64,000 nucleotides of DNA from Podospora pseudocomata (lineage: Eukaryota; Ascomycota; Sordariomycetes; Sordariales; Podosporaceae). The stretch lies in contig NW_026946365.1 in NCBI RefSeq assembly GCF_035222375.1, positions 558,001-622,000 of the forward strand, written 5' to 3'. Both the position numbers and the translations under genes were made by a program. The notes beneath the pieces are model-generated. The model was given only the letters and a program-made list of their open reading frames with translations. It was not told the DNA's origin and did no database searches. Positions within the stretch are counted from its first letter, which is position 1; every line of letters starts with the position of its first letter. This document shows, piece after piece, positions 36,827 through 48,398 of the stretch.

Positions 36827-37556
36827 ATGGCCCCTCCGCATGTGCCCGACGATACCTATCATGAGGGAGCGGTGCTTGAGATTCAACGACATCTACCACC
36901 GGAACCATTTGGCATTGTGGGACGCATTCGCTATAAACTCCCGGAGAAGAGAAGCGAGTGGAATGCGTTCTGGTCGAGTGCCACCTACTGGTGTCAAAAA
37001 AGCCGAGTCGAGCTTGCTTTGGCTCATCCCCCCATCACGACAACCGAAGTCAAGAATCCTGAAAGTCGCAAGTTCACCATCACTCGGATCATTCAGTTCA
37101 ATGAGCATACGGAAGGTCAAACGGTCTTCGAGGGAGTCATCATATCGGCGAACGGAAAACGCAACGAAGTGATCGCTAAAGTTTACGATGGAGCTTATTA
37201 CTCTCTAGATGAACGCTTCGGCAACTCTTGTGACGCCACCTGCCCGGATGTGATGACGAAAGCGGACCTGCATTATTCCATTGAGTCCTCGTGCATATGA
37301 GGAAATCCGCACTGCTGGCTTTGCCGGGTCCGTTGTTCCCGACTTTTACGGGGCATGGACAATCTCGCTCGAGTCGGACGACGGTGTAGTACGCTCTGTC
37401 CGCATGATTTTTCTGGAGAAGATACACGGCGCTTGCGCGATGGAAAAGATGATCACCCAGGCGACTACGCAGGAGGCACCGCATTCTTCCTTCGACTCAA
37501 GTCGGTTCGCTCCGCTGACCCAAGAGTTTCTCAACTCCCAGCACCACAATAAATAG
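36827..37556 (+). pseudogene. Truncated protein-kinase-like gene
   Basis: Resembles the N-lobe of a fungal kinase-like family found as many variable copies in Sordariomycetes. It starts at MAPPHVPDDTYHEG (36827). Seen: VIAKVYDGAYY (the VAIK-type Lys of strand beta-3), then a helix region with AYEEIRTAGFAGSVVPDFYG, then VRMIFLEKIHGACA (hinge-like). No HRD or DFG part follows: the frame ends at 37556 with no C-lobe. A one-base frame change lies near 37280 between DLHYSIE and AYEEIR. The copy therefore lacks the catalytic half and cannot be an active kinase. A shorter relative lies at 47704-47838. Flanking direct repeats suggest it arrived or was duplicated as a segment. Confidence 0.65.
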
Positions 37557-37627
37557 GAACCCTAGGGTGCTTTATTTATTGGAACAACCTGGTCGAACCG
37601 CTCACACGACTTGACATAAAAGTCTCA

Positions 37628-37653
37628 GTGTGTGTGTGTGTGTGTGTGTGTGT
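37628..37653. repeat. GT microsatellite
   Basis: Thirteen uninterrupted GT units just downstream of the truncated kinase-like gene. Confidence 0.95.
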
Positions 37654-37831
37654 TGAGGCGAGCAAATGGAAATTCGAGCGCAAGCAAGCGTTAGTGAGGC
37701 TGAGGTATTGGTGCAGGAGATGTATGGTGAATATGAGGAGCTTGGGGCTGGTGAGTAAGGTATCTCGTCCCATCCCTGAGGCGGAGATCAACATGCCTAT
37801 CGACCCAATCTTGTAGTAGAGAATCTCGTTT

Positions 37832-38065
37832 CTAGAGGGTATATCGATCCAACAGGTCCTCTACCTTACCACTGGCCACAAATTGATACAGCTCCCCATA
37901 CCATTCTAAGCCAAGGTAGGCTTCCCGATTTGCAACAGAGGGCGTAAGTCCTGTAAGTAGAGATTCCAACGGACCTCCAATCCCATCAATATCCTTAGTT
38001 AGCCTTTCCCCCACCGAACTAAATAAAGTCCCTCCTCCAACAGAGCAGGGTTTAAGGCTGTCCTG
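37832..38065 (-). pseudogene. Orphan C-terminal exon, unknown family
   Basis: On the minus strand a protein-like frame runs from 38065 to a stop at 37832, about 77 residues, containing GGGTLFSSVGERL, GGPLESLLTGLTPSVAN and YLGLEWYGELYQFVASGKVE. It begins directly after a TAG that would serve as a splice acceptor, but no upstream coding exon exists before the next gene. It looks like the 3' end of a gene cut off from its body. Family not recognised. Confidence 0.4.
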
Positions 38066-38121
38066 CTATGTGGGGTTCAAACTACATGGCCAGGCCTTCT
38101 ACTATGTTACAGGGAAGGTGA

Positions 38122-38194
38122 GTAAATCGGTAGATAGGGAGGGGGGCCGCTAGTAAGACAAATAGGGGGCTCCGTAAAGATTCTCTCATGCTTA
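38122..38194. repeat. Direct repeat, downstream copy
   Basis: Partner of 36577-36640. The core AAATAGGGGGCTCCGTAAA is followed by a similar CT-rich end and runs into the stop codon of the oxidoreductase gene, so that gene's 3' end abuts the segment boundary. Confidence 0.55.
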
Positions 38195-39284
38195 TGAGAT
38201 TGTGCAAATGACCTTCCCCATGGTCTCATTCCCCTCCAACACCTCATGTCCCTTCTGAATCTCCTCCCAAGGCAAAACCCTATCAACAAACACCTTCAGC
38301 TCACCCTTCTCAAACTTTGGAAGATACTCCTGCTCCAACCTATCCCTCAGCTTCCCCTGATACTCCTCATCCCTACTCCTCAACGTACTCCCCTCCACCC
38401 TCACCCTCTTATACAACAGCTTCCCAATATTAACCCTATCCGGCGTCTGCATGCCCCCCATCAGCCCCAGCATCACAAGCCTCCCATCCCTCGCCACCAC
38501 ATCCAGATTCTTCTCAAAGTAACTCCCCCCAACAAAATCAACAATAAGATCCACCCCCTTCCCACCCGTAGCCTCCAAAACCCCCTTCACCCAATCCTCG
38601 CTCTTGTAATTAAACCCCTTCGTCGCCCCCAACGTCCCCACAATGAACTTGATCTTCTCCCCCGTCCCAGCCGTAGCATATATCTCCCTCGCCCCCGACA
38701 CTCTCGACAGCTGTATCCCCGAAATCGACACCGAGCTCGCCCCAGCATGCCACAGTATCGTCTTCCCCTCCGCACCCCCCAGCACAAAATCCAACGCTTG
38801 AAGCGCGGTAATCCACGTCTCTGGTATCCCAGCCGCCTGCTCAAACGACAACCAGTTCGGTTTATGCAAGAGCATCCGGGTAGAGACAGAGATGTACTCC
38901 GCATACGCCCCACCATAAGCCAAACCGAAGACCTCGTCTCCCTTCTTGAAGTGCTCGTGTTCCTGGTTTGGCTCGTCTCCACCGAAAGAGACGATCGTGC
39001 CGCTGAATTCTACTCCTAGGGTGGACGGTGCCTGGGGAGGGAGGGGGTAGTTCCCTTCTCTTTGGAGGAGATCCATACGGTTGAGGCCAAAGGCCTTGAT
39101 TCTGACGAGGGCGTGGCCTGCTGGGGGATGGGGGATGGGGGTGGAGGGGTTGATGAAGATGGCTGAGGCGGGGCCTTTGCCGTTTTTGATGTCTGCGGTT
39201 GAGGTTAGTGGTTGGTTGAGATGACGGGGGCGGTGATGGTGATGGTGAGGGGGACTTACCGACTGCTTTCATGAGATCAGGCAT
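38192..39284 (-). CDS. Zinc-free quinone oxidoreductase (zeta-crystallin type)
   Basis: NADPH-dependent quinone reductase of the medium-chain dehydrogenase superfamily. Exons 39284-39260 (25 bases, MPDLMKAV) and 39192-38192 give 341 residues. Seen: the GroES-like N-terminal part with ALVRIKAFGLNRMDLLQREG and GVEFSGTIV, the helix FEQAAGIPETWITALQAL, a Rossmann region where the usual GxGxxG is GASSVSISGIQLS, and the closing LPWEEIQKGHEVLEGNETMG typical of the family. The cysteines and histidines that bind zinc in alcohol dehydrogenases are missing. No targeting signal is visible. The gene is divergent from the CCG-6-like gene, with 2.3 kb between. Confidence 0.93.
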
Positions 39285-41625
39285 TTTGTCAGAATTTCAG
39301 GCTGAGCGTTTCGATGAGTGACTGAATTGGTGAGTGGCAGGAAAATAAAAACCGATATAAAACACGCTGTTAATAGACACATAAACGCCGTTGATTAGAA
39401 CGGAAGACGTTGAAAGCGGCGGCTTATAAATGGTGGGGTTTAGACGGATGACGTTATGATATGGCGGGGTATATCCGAGGAAGACATCTGTGATCCCGCC
39501 CCATCCAACAACCACTAACCGGCCGGGTGCTGACATTGTGCAACAGGCAATCAACGTCGAGGGTACCGGCCGGTCTCCGCACACGACGTCTACCGACGGG
39601 CTGTCCGGGCACGACACGGACTTGGCATATTGCATGAAAGGAATGTGGTGCAACAACAAGGGAAAGTCGGACACAACAGCCATGTCCGACTATGAAAGGA
39701 ACACTTGTTTCGTTGACCATTTTGAGAAAACAAAGCAGCTAGCCAATACATTCAGAGGCCAAAGGATGAAAGCACTCAGAAGCCGTCGTCCTTGATGATC
39801 AGCGATTCAGCATCATCCATGCCGTCTGGCAAAGACAGTGTGAGAGTTGAGCAAAACTAAAGTTCAAGATCACCAACACAATATACTATGCTTCGTGTTG
39901 TTGTTTGTGTCACGCTCTCTTCGCTATGGGCACCATATGCAGCATCTTGCATAGTGGGTAATAGATGGCGGAAATTACACACACCTATTGGACCTGCATC
40001 TGCCAACATGTCCAAGAGTTTGAAGCGGTAAGCGTTAATACATCCGGCATCGGACTGCACATTCCAGCGAGGGTTTTTTTTTTTTCTTATCTTCTGGACG
40101 CGTGTTTGATAGACATGATCAACAGGTGGTGACAGGTTGACAGGAAAGATGACGTCGTCCCGAACATCCGGATCGGGTCGCCGTGGCATCGCGGGACTCG
40201 GCCATCAACGGCGGATCATAGGGCCTGGGCAAACTTGGAACATGTGAAGGGAGCTCCACAGTCAGTCGACTGATTGGGCCGGGTTCCTTCAGGGGGGCTG
40301 GAAGAAAAAGTTCCTGTTGTTGTCAAGGAGATGGGCATGACGGGGGCGGCCTTTTAATGAAGCTTCAGGCCCCCATAAAACAATGGGGCCAATCGGCTGG
40401 GAGGGAGTCCAGAACAAACACGGCGTTTTCCAGAAATAGCCGGCGCATTTCTTGAACGACGGGGTCGAACCGTGATAAAAAACGAAGTGATGATTTATCA
40501 ATGCGAGCCACCAATTGACAAATACGCAAAGAGGCAGCAATACGAGACCACCACAGATGACATGTCGATATTTAGCGCCCGGTTGACCTGATTTGGTCGA
40601 TGCTGGGTGGGGTGGTGGTGATGCGATGGAAGCGGTGAAAACCTGGGAAGAACGGCGGTTGATCTGCCGGAACAACCATGCCCTGAATTCAGGCAGGATC
40701 TCGACGCGTTAGCCAGAGTGCGTGATCTTGCCGAGCACCGCTATCGCGCGCTAACATCATCATTGTTGTTACTGATGAGATGGGATGGGATGGATGCAGC
40801 ATGCAGTAAAGTGCAGGAAGGAGGTGTGGGTGGTAGCGGCCCACCTGCAAGGTACGAACCAAACAGTCGCCTGTGTGCCACCTCATCTGTTCATTTCCGC
40901 CGATAGCAAAGGTGCCATTTCCAGGCACTCCCAGAAGCCCCGAAAACACCGGCTTGATATGTATCGCTTCGTTTTGTTCTTGAAGAAGAGCTCCAGCATG
41001 TTCCTGGTCGCAAACACGTTAATGGAATATGGCCATGAAACGCGCTGCGAAGAGGCGCGGTGACGACGACTTGCATCGACGGCAAGCTGAAGAGAAACCT
41101 CTCATTAAACGGCTGAGAGAGGCCCAGGCGCAACAGGAAATTGGGCTGTTGCTGGCACCTGCCACGATGTGCCATCCATTTCCGAAGAGGCAATTGACAG
41201 CCTCCCGTTGGCCGCCACCGCCTGGCCAAGGGTCCACACTCCCCTTTTCCACCCTACCCCTGACAAACCCCCTGCTCGGCTGCTTGATTTGATCCATTTT
41301 CGGAGACACGCTATCACAGCGAGAGGATCCTGGATCCACTGGTTCGCCTGGCTCTCCTGGCAACCCCAAGGAAAAATCGGCTCTCTCTGGGGGGGCAGGC
41401 TGGGTTTCCCCGTCCATTTGGCGAGTATCGCTATATAACTCGTGTCCGCTCTCCAAAATGATCTCGTTTCCCTTTTCTCTCTTCACCCACTCGCTCTCTA
41501 TCAGCCCTGACTTTTAAGTCAAGTACATTCGTTCTTCAACGACAGCGCCTTCACCACCAACTCACCATCCTCTCCAACGTACATACTTTCGAGTATATAA
41601 TTTAATACCCGACAAATCAGTCAAA
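39285..41625. other. Long divergent promoter region
   Basis: 2.3 kb with no supported gene. A T-run of 13 lies near 40075-40085. Frames at 40289-41486 are open on several strands but without domains. The proximal part before 41626 carries a TATA-like motif and CT-rich leader. Confidence 0.5.
41432..41438 (+). promoter_or_regulatory. TATA-like box of the CCG-6-like gene
   Basis: TATATAA lies 188 bases before the start codon, followed by a CT-rich tract near 41470-41500 where transcription would start. A second TATATAA at 41594-41600 is too near the ATG to act in the same way. Strongly expressed fungal wall-protein genes commonly have a TATA box. Confidence 0.45.
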
Positions 41626-42244
41626 ATGAAGTTCTCCACTGCCGTCCTTGCCCTCGCCGCCGGCGCCAACGCCTTCAAGAACGTCACCTACACCACCGAG
41701 GTCGTCACTGCCATCACCACCTACTGCCCCGAGCCCACCACTGTCGAGTATGGCGGCACCACCTACACCATCACTGAGGTACGATCTTCCAAAGAGAGAC
41801 GACCGGGAAAGAACCACTGGAGCTTTGTTTCAGAACTGGGACGCTTTCTGGGGAACAACCGAGCTCAATCTCGATCCACCGGTTCTAGAACATCACCGCT
41901 AACTCAACCTCACAGGCCACCACTCTGACCATCACCGACTGCCCTTGCACTGTCAAGAAGCCTGTCACTACCATCTCGTCAGTGATCTGCCACGACTGGT
42001 GCGTCCCTAACATCGAATTGGGATTCGCCATTCCTGTTGAACGTCCAATGCTAACATTTTATCCAGCGCCCCTGTTTACCACAACAGCACCGTTGCCCCT
42101 GGCCCCACCACCACCCCCGTTGGCACCATCGGCCAGCCCGCCCCCACCCAGCCTCCTCTCGCCACTGCTGGTGCCGGCAAGGCTGCTGCCCTCTCCGGCG
42201 GTGCCCTCGCTGGTGTCCTCGGCTTCGTTGCCCTTGCCCTCTAA
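41626..42244 (+). CDS. ccg-6: CCG-6-like GPI-anchored cell-wall protein
   Basis: Small secreted wall protein of 137 residues. Exons 41626-41778, 41916-41998 and 42067-42244 join in phase. Signal peptide MKFSTAVLALAAGANA; core with TTEVVTAITTYCPEPTTVEY, GGTTYTITEATTLTITDCP and CTVKKPVTTISSVICHDC, a short four-to-five-cysteine module; a Pro/Thr/Ala-rich stalk (GPTTTPVGTIGQPAPTQPPL); and a GPI signal with small residues before a hydrophobic end (SGGALAGVLGFVALAL). This matches, from memory, the product of the Neurospora clock-controlled gene ccg-6 and its Sordariomycete relatives; the symbol is by likeness. The long upstream spacer would allow elaborate control, but no clock element is proved. 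Confidence 0.8.
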
Positions 42245-45102
42245 GTTTTCTGCCTGTCATGACCACATTTTACCCGCTGCGGCTCTCGGGGCTTTGAGCT
42301 GTCAAGCTCCGGCCCTGGGAAGACCGGCTAGTAATACTTAATCAAGTCTTTTCATGATCTGGGATGGAACAATTTTTTTTAAAAGGATACCAATGGCAAT
42401 GATGTTTCAAGGGAATACAAAGGGGAAGTTCGAGGGGATCTAGGATCCCGGGAAAAGGATGATGGGATGGGATAGAGTTGGAATACCCACATGATGTGGT
42501 TGTGCAAGGGAAACATTTCGCTCCTACGGAGGACGGTTGTCACCTTGCCAAGTTGTCGAGTCTTCATTTTTCTGGCGGGTGTTTTGGAGATTGGTTTACC
42601 CCCTTTACCCGAGCACAGTCGAGGTTTCTTGAAGCTCACAGCATCTTTTTGGAAAAGTGTTTCGGATCTTACGGACCAAAATATCAACGCTTTTCAGCCT
42701 CGCCTCTTCTCTTCTGTGTTATTCTTTCCTACTTTCAATTGTGCTCTGCCTGTACATGCTTTTTCTATCAAGTTGTAAATGTTTGATGGGCACAATGATG
42801 GGTTTCTGCCGGGCGTGTTTATGGCTTCTGCTTTGAGGGAGAGGAGGGACACACCAATATCTTAATTTTTCGTGGGTCATGTACATAGTTGTGTATCTTC
42901 TCTCTATTGCTCAAAGAGCTAGTTTTGGTCCGGTGGCCTATCCTTTGTACATTTCTCTCGGTTCCTCTTTTTTTTGTTGCATCTGTGACGGGAGTTTTAT
43001 GAGATACCATTGATACCTGATGTTTCTACTCGTATTGACTTGATCAATTGACTGAGGTTGAAACCTGGCGAAAAGAGAGACACGGGATCCCGGATTAGGG
43101 GTTCAACTCGATGTTGTTTCATTTGATATTTTGTGAACCTCAAGGCAGAGAGAAAGCTGGTTATGCAGGGTGTCACTGTATGCAGCACTGAATCATGATT
43201 CGAATCGTGCATTTTTCGGAAACCCCTCCCGTGTTTTTTTTTTTTTTGTATTTCCCCTTTCCCGCAGTTCCCGCCCCCGTGTTGCTGGAACCTGGATGCT
43301 GGAACGTGCCGGGTAAAGACATTGTGTTGGTGTTCCAGGTTCCCAATATCGCCTTTTCTTGCCCGCCGGATGGCCTCGGGGGTGTTAACCTTTCAAGACA
43401 CAAAATTCTCAATGGCGGTGACAGTGCAACGTTTCATCAACCATGAGGTAGGTTTCGCTGAGAATTGCCAACGGAGAAAAGTCATCAATGACCAATTCAA
43501 GTCTCCGGTCCTGAACCAAACAGTTGCAGTGTGAAGTCCGAATCCTGTAATGCCACCATGATCAACCTCCACCGTTGAAGCTGTCGGCCGTTGACCGCTG
43601 CTACCTTGCCACGATTCTGTCGTTCTCAGAATAGGAATGATCATCCCTCTTTTTATTTTAGAATCTCGATGCAGTTCATTACATTTCATAACCATAACCA
43701 TATCGAAAGGCTTTCGTCTATTTCCCTCATCATGTTCCTTCCTAATAAAAATCCCTAGAACGGCTCACCAGGGAAACAATCTCACTCTCTTCAAAAGAGC
43801 CGGCGGCACAGCCATCACCTCACCACATCACAACAGCAGAAACCAATGCAAACAATTCTCGCCTGACTCTGCATGAATTGATAGCGTGAGAGAAAAGACG
43901 AGATGAGCGTTCTTAGCGCCCAGACCGTCACGAACCAAGCAGATTACGGATGATACGGAGTGAATTACGAGATGATAATAGCTGCACGCCCTAATCTTAG
44001 GGGGGGTGTGGAAGAAGGAATGGTAAGCGAAATTTGATTGTTCTGTGCTCACGCACCAGGAGAAATTCCGGGCACTTGGACTGTGCAGGTGAAGAGGGAA
44101 AATGGAAAAATGAAAATAATGAGAGATGATGGATTGGAGAGCAAAAGGAAAGGTTTGCGGTGCTTCGTAAGAGAGATAAGATATGATGACAGGAAGGTCG
44201 TTGATAAGACGGAAGAAAAGCCTCGGTTGGTTTTATGCAGTGCATAAACTTCACACCAAACACATCCCAAACCACTGACTTTGGTGTAAGACAATTGGCT
44301 CTTTTCCCCACCGTTATCAACCGCCAAACAGTTCAACGACTCTCTTAAACATGAAGAAAAGATCGCCCCCCCAAAACGGCAGCCATGATGATTCGGCGGC
44401 GTTGAACAAATTGCCAATGATCATCGGGTGAGCCACTCGAAGCACATGTTTTTTAAAGTTCAGACCGTCGGCCAGTGGCCAGCCAAGATTTCCTTCCCCA
44501 TGGGGAACAACGGTCGAGAGCGGGTATCAAAACGCGGGGAAGCGGAGTCTTGACTTACACGATCCTCACATCATTCACGATCGAACCACAAAGCAACCAG
44601 TTCCATCTTTCCGTGAGACCCAAGGCACTCGGTATTGTCGAGAAAGTTATCTGGTGATTTTAGCAATGCCATGTAGTTAGGTTGGGTAGCACCAGCTTAG
44701 GAAAGGGACAGGGCGACCAATGGTTCGTCGCCTTTAGTTGGGGTCCATTGATTGCCCCGCGCGGCCGATCCCCTTCCCCGGGAGGAAGGGCACGATAGAG
44801 GTTGGGAACTGCATGGCACCTTCATTGTTCGGGAGTCGGGGCAACGGATTATATGCGGGGGAGAACGTGCAGCACCGCGGTTACAACTCTTTTACCTTCA
44901 CCACCAGCTTTTAGATGTAGAGTTCTTCCATCATATATTCATATCATCATATGTTTCAACATACTTTTACATCTTTATTGTACCACTACTTGTACTTGTG
45001 CTCCTCCGATATTTGGTATCTTGTTCCTGTCACCTGTGACATCATCTCATCACACAGCCAACCTCACTCGCCTCGCTCCATCTCAGTATCAAGACAACAA
45101 AA
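42245..45102. other. Long spacer between wall-protein and synthetase genes
   Basis: 2.9 kb. The first kilobase is T-rich and may be 3' untranslated region. T-runs occur near 42967 and 43235. Frames at 43173-44417 overlap on both strands without domains. The 44900-45102 part is CT/CA-rich leader. No RNA gene recognised. Confidence 0.5.
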
Positions 45103-47371
45103 ATGACCAAAGACCACCCCCAAAACCACACCCAAACACACTCCCTCACCTCCCCCGAAACCTTCTGGTCTCACCAAGCCGATCAACTTCATTGGCACAA
45201 GAAACCCGCCACCGTTCTCCAAAAGACAACCAAACAACTCCCTTCTGGTATCTCTCACGACCACTGGGCCTGGTTCCCTGACGGCGAGATCTCCACATGC
45301 TACAACTGCATCGATCGTCACGTCCTTGCTGGCAGGGGGGATGCTCCTGCCATCTTGTATGACAGCCCGGTCACGAACAAGAAGGAGACATACACCTATG
45401 CCAGGTTACTCGACGAGGTGGAGATCTTTGCGGGTGTGCTGAGAGAGGAAGGGGTGAAGAAGGGGGATGTGGTGCTTGTTTATAGTAAGTATCCAATTCT
45501 CTCTTTCGAGGGCAGGATTGATGCTGACAAAGACTGAAGTGCCCATGATACCCGCTGCCATGATCGGGATTCTAGCTATCAATCGTCTTGGTGCGATCCA
45601 TGCCGTTGTGTTTGGCGGTTTTGCTTCTGGGGCACTGGCCCAAAGAATTGAGGCTTCGAAGCCGGTTGCTATCCTGACTGCTTCTTGCGGGATAGAGGGG
45701 AGTAAGGGGCCGATTGGGTACCAGGGTTTTGTGGAGGAGGCGATGAAGATTTCGAGTTGGAGGCCGCCAAAGACTATTATTTGGTAAGTCTCAAGTCGGA
45801 CTCTGGCATTTCACAGCTGACAATAACACAGGCAAAGAGACGAGCTGCCATGGCGACCCATTGATAGAGCGAATGGCCAACGAAAATGGCAGGCCCTCGT
45901 CAAGAGCTGCCGTGCTAGAGGTTGGCGAGCGGCGTGTGTTCCTGTCAAGTCGACAGATGGCGTCTACATCATCTACACCAGTGGCACGACGGGTCTGCCA
46001 AAGGGTGTGCTGAGAGAAGCTGGCGGCCATGCCGTCGGTCTGCACCTGATGATCTCGTATCTCTTTGGTGTCCATGGTCCTGGTGATGTGGTATGTACTC
46101 TGTGTCTTTGACATCCTTCATGGCTTACTGACACGCATCAGATGGGATGCTACAGCGATATTGGCTGGGTCGTCTCTCACAGCTATACTTTATACGGCCC
46201 CCTCTTGACCGGCGCTGCAACCGTCTTATATGAGGGCAAGCCAGTCGGCACCCCTGATGCCTCGGCCTTCTGGCGTCTGGCCGAAGAGTACAAGATCAAC
46301 ACCATGTTCACTGCCCCCACCGCCCTCCGCGCAATCCGCAAAGAAGATCCGGATAACATCCGTTTCTCTCGTGTTGGTGAGCGCGGAGGTCTCAGGAACC
46401 TTCGAGCACTATTCCTGGCCGGCGAAAGATCAGAACCATCCATCATCACCATGTATCAGGACCTGCTAGCCAAACATGCTGCACCTGGCGCACTGGTGAT
46501 TGACAACTGGTGGTCATCCGAATCCGGCTCCCCCATCTCGGGCATCGCTCTCGTGCCCCATGCAGGTCATGACAGAGCCAACCCCACCTCCTCTGCCTCA
46601 CACCCACCGCTGAAGATAAAACCTGGTTCGGCAGGCAAAGCTATGCCTGGATTTGATGTCCGCGTCGTGTCTGACTCTGGTGAACCTCTACCACCAAACA
46701 CCATGGGCAATATTGTCCTAGGCCTCCCACTTGCCCCTACTGCCTTCAGGACTCTGTGGGGAGATGAGGAAAGGTTCTACAAGGGTTACCTCAAACGCTT
46801 CGACGGGAAGTACATCGACACCGGTGACGCAGGTGTCATTGATGAGGATGGCTACATCCATATCATGGCACGCTCAGACGACATCATCAATGTGGCTGCT
46901 CATCGGTTGTCCACTGGCCAACTGGAGCAAGCCATCACCACCCACCCTGACGTCACGGAAGCATGTGTGGTTGGCATCCCTGACGCACTGAAGGGGCAGA
47001 TGCCGTTTGCTTTCATCAGCACTTCCCACGGAGCGGCAACTACAAAAGAGAAGAAGGAGAAACTGTTTCAGGAGATACAGACCCTGGTCAGGAAGCAAGT
47101 GGGTGCTATTGCGAGTTTGGGGGGGATGATTGAGGGTAAGGGGATGATTCCCAAGACGAGGTCAGGGAAGACGCTGAGGAGGGTGTTGAAGGAGTTGTTG
47201 GAGAATGCGGTGCATGGGGAGGTGGACAAGGAGTTGAATGTTCCCAGTACGGTGGAGGATATGGGGGTTGTGGAGGTGGCGAGGGGGAAGGTGAGGGAGT
47301 ACTTTGTGGAGTTGAAGAGGAAGGGGAAGAGGCATGCGAGCATTGAGGGGAGGGGGAAGGCGAAGCTTTAG
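45103..47371 (+). CDS. Acyl-CoA synthetase, propionyl/acetyl-CoA synthetase type, with PTS1
   Basis: AMP-forming acyl-CoA ligase close to the propionyl-CoA synthetase/ACSS3 group, activating a short-chain acid. Exons 45103-45484, 45540-45783, 45832-46090 and 46142-47371 give 704 residues with matching phases. Seen: SPETFWSHQADQLHWHKK (family N-terminus), GAIHAVVFGGFA, the P-loop-like YTSGTTGLPKGV, DIGWVVSHSYTLYGPLL, the adenylate motif WWSSESG, the hinge region YIDTGDAG, and near the end IPKTRSGKTLRR with the catalytic Lys. The C-terminus is AKL, a standard PTS1, so the enzyme is probably peroxisomal; that fits use of propionate or other short acids from fatty-acid or amino-acid breakdown. 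The last 80 residues extend beyond the bacterial enzymes and are rich in Lys and Glu. Confidence 0.92.
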
Positions 47372-47703
47372 GGGAGTATCTTGCGGTGAGGATCGGTGTG
47401 ATGATGAGAGTGGGGAGTGATGTTATGATATTTACCATGAGGCATGTTAGGCACTTTGTTGAAAATATAGCGGAGTTCCAAGCTGTGAGGGCCACGGTCC
47501 TTGGTCGTCATCCACTGACTTTCCTTCTTCATCAATCTGCTAGTAAGCCACCTCCACCAGCGAAATTACAAGACGTTAAGGCAGAGCCCTAATTAACTTC
47601 ATCCAGACAGCGCGCAAATCAAAGTTATAATCTAATTTACTCATTCTTTTATACCCTCAACATCACGGGTTCAGAAATCCCCTATTTTCACCAAGGGACA
47701 GGA
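47372..47703. other. Synthetase 3' flank
   Basis: AT-rich 3' flank with no gene seen. Confidence 0.5.
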
Positions 47704-47838
47704 ATACCGCGGCCGCGCGTATCTGACCATACCTTCAGTAAGGGAGCGGTACTTAAGATCCATCGACATCTACCACTGGGACCGTTTGGTATGATGAACA
47801 ATGTTGGCTACAAACTTCCGGAGAAGAGACGCGTGTGA
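47704..47838 (+). pseudogene. Fragment of the kinase-like gene, second copy
   Basis: A 45-codon stretch matches the first exon of the gene at 36827 along its whole length: GAVLKIHRHLPLGPFG and YKLPEKRR against GAVLEIQRHLPPEPFG and YKLPEKRS. The start codon is ATA in place of ATG, and a TGA follows shortly after YKLPEKRRV. Nothing homologous continues downstream. A dead duplicate; 21-base repeat array C begins about 180 bases beyond it. Confidence 0.8.
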
Positions 47839-48014
47839 AGGGCGAGGATAAAAAAGGTCATGATGCAGTGAGCGAGAGCTAGGAATGTAGGACTTGATAT
47901 TGCCTTTGTATCAGTGACTATCTCAACTTTTAAGGGGCATGACGGGATATTATAGATACAATATTGCACACTATAATGTAGAATGTAAGGTCTTGAAAGA
48001 TAGTAATAACTCCT

Positions 48015-48157
48015 CTCGGCTATCTTGAAATGCCTTTTGACTATTTTGAATTGTCTCTTGACTATATTTGTAGGGATATGAGCTATTTTTGGAGGCCTAT
48101 AGACCATCTTTGATGGTCTATAGAGTATCTTTGAAGGTCTGTAGAGTATCTTTGAAG
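48015..48157. repeat. 21-base tandem repeat, array C (6 units plus partial)
   Basis: Units of exactly 21 bases start at 48032, 48053, 48074, 48095, 48116 and 48137, with a partial unit before. The last two differ by one base (GTCTATAGAGTATCTTTGAA and GTCTGTAGAGTATCTTTGAA, each plus G). The minus strand reads as KIAHIPT, NIVKRQF, KIVKRHF and KIAER, the same KIV(N/D/K)R core as array A. Confidence 0.85.
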
Positions 48158-48398
48158 GCCACTGGTAAGGTTAACATCACACGGCTACACCAGGGGCCAG
48201 CCATACCCCTTCTCTGGAGGGGGTTTCACCAAAGTCACACTCCAAGTCATTCCTCGCCGTTTCTTTTCAACCACCGGCAGGCAACCTACCTCACTGCCTA
48301 CAAGTCAACCGTCACCAGTCAAAGGCTAACCACCAGTCAAGCAGGTAAGTAACAAAGCTGTGCACCAGATTTTGCCTTTCATCTCGATATCGTCAGCT

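Noticed and set aside
38246-39019. A 257-codon frame opposite the quinone oxidoreductase
   Set aside because: Antisense by-product of a C-rich coding strand; composition is all Pro, Leu, His and Arg without structure.
40430-40480. Possible tRNA T-arm (GGTTCGACC on the minus strand)
   Set aside because: Four base pairs form around the loop, but no matching 5' acceptor half lies within tRNA distance.
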